64,000 nucleotides of DNA, from contig CBDBDZ010000013.1 in NCBI GenBank assembly GCA_965204215.1, forward strand, positions 930,001-994,000, given 5' to 3'. This stretch comes from CBDBDZ01 sp965204215 (GTDB lineage Bacteria > Pseudomonadota > Gammaproteobacteria > Pseudomonadales > GM7GCV1). This document shows, one piece after another, positions 25,692 to 33,786 of this stretch (its first letter is position 1; each line of letters starts with the position of its first letter). The notes beneath the pieces were generated by a model that did no database searches, was not told the origin of the DNA, and saw only the letters and a program-made list of their open reading frames with translations. Made by a program: the position numbers and the translations under genes.

Positions 25692-25748
25692 CTCAATCCT
25701 GATGAATACCTTAATTGCGATTTAAAGGAGCAAATGATAAATGATTAA
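25692..25748 (+). pseudogene. IS630 transposase fragment
   Basis: Reads LNPDEYLNCDLKEQMIND then stop, matching the catalytic-Glu region of the intact transposase at 1100-2140 (LNPDEYLNCDLKRSMG) at 12 consecutive residues. No other part of the transposase is recognisable nearby. It is a decayed relic fused to a family-C repeat end. Confidence 0.75.
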
Positions 25749-25776
25749 TAGCAATACCTGGAAGATGTCAACCTGT

Positions 25777-26061
25777 TTAAGGTTCACAATTCATTGTTGA
25801 CATACTAAAACTTTCATTAATCTCACACCCTCTGATTATTTGTATAACTCTTTCAACAGTCTTATGAATCGAATTTTCGGTTATAGTAACATCAAATGTA
25901 GCAGTACCTGTGACAGTGATTGATGAATTAGGTATAATACTTACCATAGTTAAATTGTTCTGCCAACTGGTGATGGTCTTGTACAATTTTCTATCGTAAC
26001 CAATAATAAAGATAGTACTTATAGTTAGTAGTACACTATTGATTGTGGGTACCAATGTCAC
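25777..26061 (-). CDS. Small hypothetical protein (tentative)
   Basis: 94 residues with a hydrophobic N-terminal segment (about 8-22, 'SVLLTISTIFIIGYD') and a C-terminus with two Cys (GCEINESF...NCEP), a pattern seen in minor pilin-like or secreted proteins. No close family recognised. It is divergent from the OmpA gene with only 18 nt between starts. It may be a spurious frame. Confidence 0.35.
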   Translation of the reverse strand: MTLVPTINSVLLTISTIFIIGYDRKLYKTITSWQNNLTMVSIIPNSSITVTGTATFDVTITENSIHKTVERVIQIIRGCEINESFSMSTMNCEP

Positions 26062-26079
26062 GACTGTCCAGTTAGTGCG

Positions 26080-27387
26080 ATGATAACACTTAATAATACC
26101 ACCATTACAGAAACCGATAACATAGAACTTACCAGTGTCAATAACAAACGCATTCAGTGGTTTTTGAGTGCGATTTTTTTAGCACTACTAAGCCAGTTTA
26201 CTGCGGCAGATACAGGCTTCTATGTGGGTGGTGGTGTCAACTTATCCATGATAGATCCGATAACCAGTGGTACTGATTTTGTGACAGACATTGACAGCGA
26301 TGCAGGTTACAGAGTTTTATTTGGATATCGTTTTGGTACTAGATTGAGTGCAGAAATAAACTATGCAGATTTAGGTGATTCAAGCATTAATTTTGCTACA
26401 GAAGCCAATGCAGGGCTACTTGCCAGTGAAGTTGGCTATCAAGTGGCGACAATCGGTTTACATTATTATCCCTTTGGTAAAAGGGGTTGGTGGCTTCAGC
26501 CTTTTGTCGGAGGTGGTGGTCGCTATGGTATCAGCGATGATAATGGCATAGTTGATGTAGAAGTGACAGATGACTTCAACTATTACTATAGTGCAGGTTT
26601 AAAAGGGGTTTTGTCTGAACAATGGTCGTTGCGCCTGGCTTACAGTGATTATGCGACAGATACAATAGATGCAGCAGATGTTGCCTTATCGGCTATTTAT
26701 ACCTTTGGCAAACGCAAGGCTAAACCAACCAGAATTGCGCCCCTTGTTAGCTCTTTTCCACAAAGAAGCAAGTTTCCTGAGCGTGAACCACAAACTTATG
26801 TTGTAACCAGAAGAGAAGAACGGACTCAGCTTGCTCTAGAACCTGAACTAGCACCAGTTGTGGTTATTGATAACGATAATGATAATGATAATGATAATGA
26901 TAATGATAGTGATGGTGATGGTGTTGCAAATAGTGTTGATAGTTGCCCACGCAGCCAATCCAATATTGGAGTTGATAAAGATGGCTGTTTTGACTTGCCT
27001 GTAATCTACTTTGCCGATGATCAAGCAGAAAATGAAAGCAGAAATGGTGTATTGATTGCTCAAGTTGCAGCGTTTATGGCAAATAATCGACAATTTAATT
27101 TAACCATACACGGTCATGCCAGCCGGCGCAGTGCTACAAGTAGCTACAGCTACAATAAGCGATTATCCAGACAAAGAGCACAGCGAATTCAAGGATTATT
27201 AACGCGAGCAGGCGTTAATCCATCAAGGTTGGCAATACAGGCACACAGTTGGGATGTTCCACTGTGTGATAATGCGACAGTTGAAGGCGAGAACTGCAAC
27301 CGCCGTGTTGAATTTAGTAAAAACATAAGAACCACGCAAAATACGCCTCGTTTAGCTAACGAACCCCTTTGGGAAGAAGTTAAATAA
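26080..27387 (+). CDS. OmpA-family outer-membrane protein with TSP3 linker
   Basis: 435 residues. A long N-region precedes a signal peptide (about 25-43, 'WFLSAIFLALLSQFTAA'). Residues 44-210 form an OmpA-like 8-stranded barrel ('GFYVGGGVNLSMID' to 'VALSAIYTFGKRK'). An acidic Asp-Asn run and a thrombospondin type 3 calcium motif ('DSDGDGVANSVDSCPRSQ') form the linker. The C-terminal OmpA peptidoglycan-binding domain has 'LTIHGHASRRSATSSYSYNKRLSRQRAQRIQGLL' and 'NRRVEF'. It anchors the outer membrane to peptidoglycan. A strong terminator follows. Confidence 0.9.
   Translation: MITLNNTTITETDNIELTSVNNKRIQWFLSAIFLALLSQFTAADTGFYVGGGVNLSMIDPITSGTDFVTDIDSDAGYRVLFGYRFGTRLSAEINYADLGDSSINFATEANAGLLASEVGYQVATIGLHYYPFGKRGWWLQPFVGGGGRYGISDDNGIVDVEVTDDFNYYYSAGLKGVLSEQWSLRLAYSDYATDTIDAADVALSAIYTFGKRKAKPTRIAPLVSSFPQRSKFPEREPQTYVVTRREERTQLALEPELAPVVVIDNDNDNDNDNDNDSDGDGVANSVDSCPRSQSNIGVDKDGCFDLPVIYFADDQAENESRNGVLIAQVAAFMANNRQFNLTIHGHASRRSATSSYSYNKRLSRQRAQRIQGLLTRAGVNPSRLAIQAHSWDVPLCDNATVEGENCNRRVEFSKNIRTTQNTPRLANEPLWEEVK
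26869..26904 (+). repeat. GATAAT hexamer microsatellite, 6 units
   Basis: Six 6-nt units (GATAAC once, GATAAT five times) encode Asp-Asn repeats in the linker of the OmpA-type protein, followed by imperfect GATAGT and GATGGT units. In-frame slippage would change linker length only. Confidence 0.9.
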
Positions 27388-27413
27388 CACATAGATCCTA
27401 TACATTTAATCAT

Positions 27414-27442
27414 AGAGACACCACGACTGGTGTCTCTGTTTT
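27414..27442 (+). terminator. Rho-independent terminator after the OmpA gene
   Basis: Perfect 10-bp stem AGAGACACCA/TGGTGTCTCT with loop CGAC, followed by GTTTT. It lies 27 nt after the OmpA stop and 20 nt before the transaldolase start. Confidence 0.85.
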
Positions 27443-27461
27443 GCCATAATATAATGCCAGA

Positions 27462-28403
27462 ATGAAAAATAGCCTTGAACAACTTAAACAAATGACTACA
27501 GTTGTGGCCGATACGGGTGATTTTGCTAGCTTGAGCAAGCTGCAGCCTGTGGATGCTACTACGAATCCTTCATTAATTTTACAAGCAGCAAATAAGCAGG
27601 AATACCACAGTTTGTTGCAAACTGCTATTTCACAGGAACAACAATCTGATGATTTTAACCTTGTTGACAGGGTGTTGGTGTTATTTGGTTGTGAAATTCT
27701 GAAAGTTATTCCTGGTAGAGTTTCTACTGAAATTGATGCCGAATTATCGTACGATATTGATGCCAGTGTGCAGCGTGCTCGTCAAATTATCAGGCTGTAT
27801 CGGCAATCCGGGGTAAGTTCCGAACGTGTATTGATTAAACTGGCATCTACCTGGCAAGGTATTCAGGCTGCTAAAATATTGGAGGAGGAAAATATTCACT
27901 GCAATTTGACTTTATTATTTTCACTGGTGCAGGCCAAAGCTTGTGCCGATGCAGGAGTAACATTAATATCGCCATTTGTAGGTCGAATACTTGATTGGTA
28001 TAAACAACAATATCCAGAGCAAGATTTTAATAATGACAAAGATCCAGGAGTGATTTCGGTTAGCAAAATTTATCGTTATTACAAGCAGCAAGGCGTAAAA
28101 ACTCAAATTATGGGTGCCAGTTTTCGCAACGTACAAGAAATCATTGAATTGGCGGGTTGTGATTTGTTGACCATTTCACCTGCGCTGCTTTCAGAATTAC
28201 AAGCGATGGATGAAAAAGTGGAAGCCAAGTTGTCAGTGCCTATGGCTTTGACGGCTCCTCATGAAACAATTGATACTATTGATGAAAACAATTTTCACGA
28301 TTTACTTGAGCAAGATATCATGGCAAGTGAGAAACTTGTTCAGGGAATAGAAAGTTTTGTTAATGACCAAAATAAATTGAAGACGTTATTGTCTGAAATT
28401 TAG
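27462..28403 (+). CDS. tal: Transaldolase
   Basis: 313 residues, standard for TalB. 'VDATTNPSLILQAA' near the N-terminus, the Schiff-base Lys in 'RVLIKLASTWQGIQAAKIL', 'NLTLLFSLVQAKACADAGVTLISPFVGRILDWYK' and 'TQIMGASFRN' are all present. It transfers dihydroxyacetone units between sugar phosphates in the non-oxidative pentose phosphate pathway, alongside rpe elsewhere in this window. Confidence 0.97.
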   Translation: MKNSLEQLKQMTTVVADTGDFASLSKLQPVDATTNPSLILQAANKQEYHSLLQTAISQEQQSDDFNLVDRVLVLFGCEILKVIPGRVSTEIDAELSYDIDASVQRARQIIRLYRQSGVSSERVLIKLASTWQGIQAAKILEEENIHCNLTLLFSLVQAKACADAGVTLISPFVGRILDWYKQQYPEQDFNNDKDPGVISVSKIYRYYKQQGVKTQIMGASFRNVQEIIELAGCDLLTISPALLSELQAMDEKVEAKLSVPMALTAPHETIDTIDENNFHDLLEQDIMASEKLVQGIESFVNDQNKLKTLLSEI

Positions 28404-28430
28404 GTTGTCGTTATAGTCTATTATCCAAAT

Positions 28431-29504
28431 ATGACTTTTAAGATCGTAATTTCGTTAACTACGCTATTGATAAGCGCTGTATTAATTGCCACTTGTGCGG
28501 TGACAAATACTCATTACTCTCAAACTTCCTCCGACCCCAATTTTAAGCAAGGCATTTATATCAATAATCATATTGAGCACCCCAACAAATCATTTTTCAG
28601 CTTTTTGCGACTGCGCCTGTTTGGTGATGAGAAGTGGGCTAATCATGAAAAGGCAGCAGCACTTATTCCTCAGAAAAAATTGGAATTGCATAAGGTAACG
28701 TATCCGCAAGCTACACAAGTCACCTGGTTGGGACATTCAACCTTTCTGATTCAACACCAGGGGTTAAATATTCTTACCGACCCGATATTTTCCAAACGAG
28801 CTAGTCCAGTGAGTTTTGCAGGGCCAAAGCGCTACACCCCCGTAGCAATGCCTATTGAAAACTTGCCGACCATAGATATAGTAATTATTTCTCATAACCA
28901 TTACGACCATTTGGATGCGTGGTCTATTAAGCAACTAGGCAATAAACCCAAATATCTTATTCCCAGTGGGCTTGCTCCCTGGTTTAAACGCAAGGGTATT
29001 GACGCTGAGCAATTAATTGAGCGTCGTTGGTGGCAATCAGCTAGTGAAAGCCAGTGGACTATTACCGCTATGCCTAGTCAACATTGGTCGGCTCGAGGAT
29101 TAAATGATCGCCACAAAACGCATTGGGCCAGCTGGTTTGTTGAATTGGAGGGCTTTAACTTATGGTTTGCAGGGGATACAGGATACAATGCCAAAGACTT
29201 TAAGGTTATTGGAGACTATGTTGCTGACCGAGGTTTCGAGCTTGATCTTGCCCTGATACCCATAGGTGCTTATGCGCCTCGTGATTTTATGCAAACCTAT
29301 CATGTTAATGTGGAAGAGGCGGTAAAAATTCACCACGATGTGCAATCGCAATTAAGTATTGGTATGCATTGGGGAACCTTTCCTCTGACTGCTGAGTGGC
29401 CAATGGAGCCATTCGAGTGGTTAAATCAATTGCGTAATTCTGAAAAAATTAATTCCGACACTCAATTTATCACCTTGAAAATTGGTGAAACCCATACACT
29501 TTAA
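28431..29504 (+). CDS. Metallo-beta-lactamase-fold lipoprotein, NAPE-PLD-like
   Basis: 357 residues. N-terminal signal with a possible lipidated Cys ('LISAVLIATCAVT'). The metal motif HxHxDH is present as 'IISHNHYDHLD', with 'VTWLGHSTFLIQHQGLNILTDPIFSKRASP' before it and 'WFAGDTGYN' and 'IGMHWGTFPLT' after it. This pattern matches the UlaG/NAPE-phospholipase D-like branch. Likely periplasmic or membrane-anchored hydrolase; substrate unknown. 28 nt after tal. Confidence 0.85.
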   Translation: MTFKIVISLTTLLISAVLIATCAVTNTHYSQTSSDPNFKQGIYINNHIEHPNKSFFSFLRLRLFGDEKWANHEKAAALIPQKKLELHKVTYPQATQVTWLGHSTFLIQHQGLNILTDPIFSKRASPVSFAGPKRYTPVAMPIENLPTIDIVIISHNHYDHLDAWSIKQLGNKPKYLIPSGLAPWFKRKGIDAEQLIERRWWQSASESQWTITAMPSQHWSARGLNDRHKTHWASWFVELEGFNLWFAGDTGYNAKDFKVIGDYVADRGFELDLALIPIGAYAPRDFMQTYHVNVEEAVKIHHDVQSQLSIGMHWGTFPLTAEWPMEPFEWLNQLRNSEKINSDTQFITLKIGETHTL

Positions 29505-29534
29505 TTTTTCTTTACCCCTCATAATAACCACTAA

Positions 29535-30941
29535 ATGAGTGCTATAAATATTACCTGTTTCAAAGCCTATGATGTTCGCGGTCGTGTTCCCGAGCAATTG
29601 AATCAAGATGTAGCCTATCGAATTGGGCGCGCTACTGTTGAATATCTCAATGCTAAAAGCCTGGTGGTAGGGCATGATATTCGATTGACTAGTCACGAAT
29701 TAACACAGGCTCTAATTCAGGGTATAGTTGATGCTGGGGCAGATGTTATCCATATAGGACAATGTGGTACGGAAGAAGTGTATTTTGGTACTTTTCACTT
29801 GCTCTCTGATGGCGGTATTATGGTTACTGCCAGTCACAATCCCATGGACTATAACGGTATGAAATTAGTGGCTAGTCAGTCCAAACCCATTTCTGGTGAT
29901 TCAGGTTTGAACGATATTAAACAGCTTGCTGAACAAGGCGATTTTAAAGCGTCAAAGCAACAAGGTAAGGTTACCCTTCAAAATATTCGTTCTGATTATA
30001 TCCAGCACTTGCTAAGTTATATAGATGTCAAAGCGTTAAAGCCATTAAAAGTAGTAGTTAATGCTGGTAATGGTGGAGCTGGGATTATTGTCGACCATAT
30101 CGAAAGTCACTTGCCAGTTGAATTTATTAAGGTGAACCATGTAGCTGATGGTAATTTTCCCAATGGAATTCCCAACCCTCTATTAGTAGAAAATCGCCAA
30201 TCGACTAGCGATGCAGTTATTAAACACAATGCCGATTTGGGTATCGCTTGGGACGGTGATTTTGATCGCTGTTTCTTTTTTAATGAGAAAGGTGAATTTA
30301 TTGAAGGTTATTATATTGTGGGTCTATTAGCTGAAGCTTTTTTGTTAAAGCATTCAGGGGCAAAAATTGTGCATGACCCGAGACTGATTTGGAATACTAT
30401 TGATATGGTTGAAGCTAATGGCGGTACAGCCATTGAATGTAAAACAGGGCATGCATTCATCAAAGAGCGTATGCGCCTTGAAGACGCGGTTTATGGAGGA
30501 GAGATGAGTGCCCACCATTACTTCAGAGATTTTGCTTATTGTGATAATGGTAATATTCCCTGGTTGCTGATGGTTGAGTTAATAAGCATGCGCAGTACCA
30601 GTCTGGCTGCAATGGTTGAAGATAGAATACAGCGTTTCCCTTGCAGCGGGGAAATCAATAATACTGTCAATGCACCTATTCAAATTATCCAGTCAATTGA
30701 AAAACATTACGCAAAACAGGCCAAATCTATAAGTCGTATTGATGGGCTTTCAATAGCGTTTGAGCAATGGCGTTTAAATGTTCGTATGTCTGGCACTGAA
30801 CCTGTGTTGAGATTGAATATTGAGTCGAAAGGAAGTCAGCAATTAACGCGGGAAAAAACTCAAGAAGTATTGGATTTGATAAAATGTTATGATAGAGTGC
30901 AAGGTTACGTTCGTACTCCGCTCATCGATAATAATTCATAA
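29535..30941 (+). CDS. Phosphomannomutase/phosphoglucomutase
   Basis: 468 residues, AlgC/ManB type. 'CFKAYDVRGRVPEQLN' at the N-terminus, phosphoserine loop 'VTASHNPMDYNGMK', metal loop 'GIAWDGDFDRCFF', sugar-binding loop 'YGGEMSAHHYFRDF' and phosphate-binding 'WRLNVRMSGTEPVLRLN'. It interconverts mannose-6-P and mannose-1-P (and possibly the glucose forms) for surface polysaccharide. Cytosolic. Confidence 0.95.
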   Translation: MSAINITCFKAYDVRGRVPEQLNQDVAYRIGRATVEYLNAKSLVVGHDIRLTSHELTQALIQGIVDAGADVIHIGQCGTEEVYFGTFHLLSDGGIMVTASHNPMDYNGMKLVASQSKPISGDSGLNDIKQLAEQGDFKASKQQGKVTLQNIRSDYIQHLLSYIDVKALKPLKVVVNAGNGGAGIIVDHIESHLPVEFIKVNHVADGNFPNGIPNPLLVENRQSTSDAVIKHNADLGIAWDGDFDRCFFFNEKGEFIEGYYIVGLLAEAFLLKHSGAKIVHDPRLIWNTIDMVEANGGTAIECKTGHAFIKERMRLEDAVYGGEMSAHHYFRDFAYCDNGNIPWLLMVELISMRSTSLAAMVEDRIQRFPCSGEINNTVNAPIQIIQSIEKHYAKQAKSISRIDGLSIAFEQWRLNVRMSGTEPVLRLNIESKGSQQLTREKTQEVLDLIKCYDRVQGYVRTPLIDNNS

Positions 30942-30961
30942 AACCCCATCAGATTCTTGAG

Positions 30962-31603
30962 TTGAAGATTTTATATATTGAAGATCATACGATGATTAGG
31001 GAATCGTTCATATCTAACCTGAAATCTATTGATGATTCAATCGTAACTTATGAAGCGGGCTCTGTAACCGATGCTGAAAAATATAGAGGGAAGTCCATTG
31101 ATGTGATTTTACTGGACTATTATTTGCCTGGTGTTAGTGGTGTAGAAGCTATAAAACGCTTAAAAATAAGCTTTGGTGGTGCGAAAATAATGATATTGTC
31201 TGGTTTGGATGACGAGTCACTTATTACACAATGCTTTATTCAAGGGGCCAGAGGTTATGTAAACAAGCGCAGCAAATTTGCAGTTGTATTCAGTGCCTTG
31301 CAAATTGTGGTTAATGGAGAAATTTATTTGCCTAGTGAATTTCAACGTATTGGCACTATAGGTGAGACCATTAAAACTTATGATTACCACCCAATGTTAA
31401 ACCGTTTATCGAAGGGGCAAAAAAAAGTTTTTATCCTGGGAATGTACTATGGGATGCAAAACCAGGCCATAGCAGATTCCTTGGGGATAGCACTCAATAC
31501 TGTTAAAAACCAGCTTAGTGAAGCCTACAGACGTCTGGGAGTATCGTCGCGCAAACAGGCGCTTCTTTTGATGGAAAAAATAAAAGGCTCCTATCAGATT
31601 TAG
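30962..31603 (+). CDS. Orphan response regulator, NarL/LuxR type
   Basis: 213 residues. Receiver domain (1-120) has phosphoacceptor Asp in 'VILLDYYLPGVSG', the acidic pair in 'YIEDH', Ser in 'MILSGLDD' and Lys in 'GYVNKRSKF'. A LuxR-type helix-turn-helix covers about 145-205 ('LSKGQKKVFILGMYYGMQNQAIADSLGIALNTVKNQLSEAYRRLGV'). The start is TTG at 30962. No histidine kinase is nearby; the next gene, an L,D-transpeptidase homologue, follows after 13 nt, so it may be a target or partner. Confidence 0.88.
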   Translation: MKILYIEDHTMIRESFISNLKSIDDSIVTYEAGSVTDAEKYRGKSIDVILLDYYLPGVSGVEAIKRLKISFGGAKIMILSGLDDESLITQCFIQGARGYVNKRSKFAVVFSALQIVVNGEIYLPSEFQRIGTIGETIKTYDYHPMLNRLSKGQKKVFILGMYYGMQNQAIADSLGIALNTVKNQLSEAYRRLGVSSRKQALLLMEKIKGSYQI

Positions 31604-31616
31604 TCTATTGTGCTGA

Positions 31617-32606
31617 ATGCAGTTTAAGAGAAATTTTATTAAAACTGATAGGAAAATAGCCTTTGTTTTTTGCTTGTTATTGCTGTTCGGGCTGGCAGAT
31701 GTGCAAGCGCAATTTAGCAAGCAAACCCTGTTGCGTATTGATGATGACGAGATACTCAATACTCGGTTTCCTGTAATGCCCTATGGGTTGCTGCAAATTT
31801 CGGACAATGTAAAATATATTTTTTGGTTTGCTATGGAACAAGGTCAATTAATTTTGTTAGAAAAGCGCGATTTAGACTATATTTCTCTTGACACTTACGA
31901 CATATCCATAGGCAAGCGTGGTTATGACAAATTTTATGAAGGCGATAAAAAAACGCCAATGGGATTGTACTATTTCCAAAAATTTAAAACCGATCAAGAG
32001 TTATCTGATTTCTATGGAATTGGTGCCTATCCCATTAATTACCCGAATGAATATGATTTATATCGCAAACGTACTGGCTCTGGCATTTGGCTTCATGGGC
32101 TGCCTAAAGGTATTGAGCGTAGACCATTGCGAGATAGCGATGGTTGCATGGTGGTGTCAAATGAGCATTTGGAGTTATTAAAAAAATACATTATTCCAGG
32201 TAAAACTTTAGTCATTAATCAAAATTATTTTCAGTGGGGTTCACCTAACAAAATGCAACAAATGCGAGAAGAACTTACAAGGGCAACAAATGAGTGGAAA
32301 GCGGCGTGGAATGCCGTAAATACAAAGCGATATTTAAGTTTTTATTCTCAAAAATTTAATAATTTAAGTAAAAATTATGCCGCATGGGCAAGGCATAAAA
32401 ACCGGGTAAATCAACATAAAAAATGGATTAATGTCAGTGTCGATAATATCAATATGGTTCTCTATCCTGGCACGGATGATATTGTACAAATTGATTTTGA
32501 CCAGGACTATTCAAGCAGTAATTACAGCTCCAAAGGCAAGAAAACACAGTTGTGGCAAAAAGAAGACGATGGAGTGTGGCGAATTATATTGGAAACCTCC
32601 AGTTAG
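31617..32606 (+). CDS. YkuD/YafK-type L,D-transpeptidase homologue with NTF2-like tail
   Basis: 329 residues. Signal-anchor at about 15-33. The catalytic domain has 'GSGIWLHGLPKG' (His) and 'LRDSDGCMVVSNEHLELL' (Cys), where most YkuD domains read SHGC. A C-terminal domain from about 215 ('ATNEWKAAWNAVNTKRYLSFYS ... GVWRIILE') looks NTF2-like. This is the architecture of E. coli YafK/DpaA, which cuts lipoprotein from peptidoglycan. Periplasmic. Confidence 0.85.
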   Translation: MQFKRNFIKTDRKIAFVFCLLLLFGLADVQAQFSKQTLLRIDDDEILNTRFPVMPYGLLQISDNVKYIFWFAMEQGQLILLEKRDLDYISLDTYDISIGKRGYDKFYEGDKKTPMGLYYFQKFKTDQELSDFYGIGAYPINYPNEYDLYRKRTGSGIWLHGLPKGIERRPLRDSDGCMVVSNEHLELLKKYIIPGKTLVINQNYFQWGSPNKMQQMREELTRATNEWKAAWNAVNTKRYLSFYSQKFNNLSKNYAAWARHKNRVNQHKKWINVSVDNINMVLYPGTDDIVQIDFDQDYSSSNYSSKGKKTQLWQKEDDGVWRIILETSS

Positions 32607-32628
32607 GACAGGAAATTAACGTGCCAGT

Positions 32629-33783
32629 ATGAATAATATAAAAATATCACCTACATTGTCAGAAAAAAAAGCCAGGCGCAAAAAAAAGCTTTTAGGGTTA
32701 TTGGCACTAGTGCTAATTGTATTCCTGTTGTTTCCCCAAAGGGATGTAAGGGAATATACAGAGCCAAAACCAGAGCAATTAGCATCGCCCATTTTGCCCG
32801 CCGAAGATAGGAGTGACAGTTCCGATACGCAACCAGTTATACATGAAACGCCTGTCCAAACAACGGCGATAACTCATGCAACTGATACAATAGAAAAAAA
32901 TGTTGTTATCTCTAAAGCCGAAACAGAAAGCGTAACAGTGATAAACACTGATGCTGAATTGTTTAGCGCGGAAATAAATGAAACAGTTGGGATTAAACAA
33001 TCGTTAGCTGATGCAGTTGCTGGGTTGTGTACGAAAGTAGGCAATAAATTAGGTAGTGTCAGCATCGAAGATTGTAATGAGCAGGGACTAAAGGCTTCAG
33101 GCTACTGGACCGATGAAGGTAACCCTTTAGCCTTTAAGAATTATCTTCCCATAGCCAATAAACGGGTGCTCGGCAAAGTCTTGATCATAGGTGGCATTCA
33201 CGGTGATGAGTACTCTTCCATCTCCATTATGTTTAAATGGATGAAGATTTTGGATCAACACCACAGTGGCATTATTGACTGGAGGTTTATCCCCGCAGCC
33301 AATCCAGATGGGCTGTTTAAAAAACCGGCGACCAGGCAAAATGGTAATGGTGTTGATTTGAATCGAAATTTCCCTTCTAAGGATTGGAACGAATTGGCGT
33401 TAAAATATTGGAAAAACAACGCTGGTAGCACAGCGCGGCGCTACCCTGGCAGAGCGGCAATGAGTGAAACGGAAACACAATGGCTGGTAAAAGTCATTGA
33501 CGAATACAATCCTGATATCGTCGTTTCAGTTCATGCACCTTATGAACTGTTAGATTATGATGGACCTGATAATCCACCTTCTCAAATTGGCAACTTATAT
33601 TTGAGCCAGTTAGGCGTATTTCCTGGTAGTTTAGGTAATTATGGAGGTGTTGATTTGGGCAAGCCTATCGTCACTCTGGAACTTCCATCTGCAGGTATTA
33701 TGCCGCCGCGCAGTGAAATTAATAAAATGTGGGTTGATTTAGTGCGCTGGCTGTTAGATAAATTACAAACCATTGAAAATTAA
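32629..33783 (+). CDS. M14-type zinc peptidase, MpaA-like
   Basis: 384 residues. One N-terminal transmembrane helix (about 21-37) and a low-complexity linker to about 130. The M14 domain has HxxE in 'IIGGIHGDEYSS', 'NGNGVDLNRNFPS', a third metal His in 'VVSVHAPYELLDYDG' and catalytic Glu in 'IVTLELPSAG'. This fits murein tripeptide amidase MpaA or succinylglutamate-desuccinylase-like enzymes; the neighbouring peptidoglycan enzyme favours cell-wall peptides. Anchored with the catalytic domain outside the cytoplasm. Confidence 0.83.
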   Translation: MNNIKISPTLSEKKARRKKKLLGLLALVLIVFLLFPQRDVREYTEPKPEQLASPILPAEDRSDSSDTQPVIHETPVQTTAITHATDTIEKNVVISKAETESVTVINTDAELFSAEINETVGIKQSLADAVAGLCTKVGNKLGSVSIEDCNEQGLKASGYWTDEGNPLAFKNYLPIANKRVLGKVLIIGGIHGDEYSSISIMFKWMKILDQHHSGIIDWRFIPAANPDGLFKKPATRQNGNGVDLNRNFPSKDWNELALKYWKNNAGSTARRYPGRAAMSETETQWLVKVIDEYNPDIVVSVHAPYELLDYDGPDNPPSQIGNLYLSQLGVFPGSLGNYGGVDLGKPIVTLELPSAGIMPPRSEINKMWVDLVRWLLDKLQTIEN

Positions 33784-33786
33784 AAT

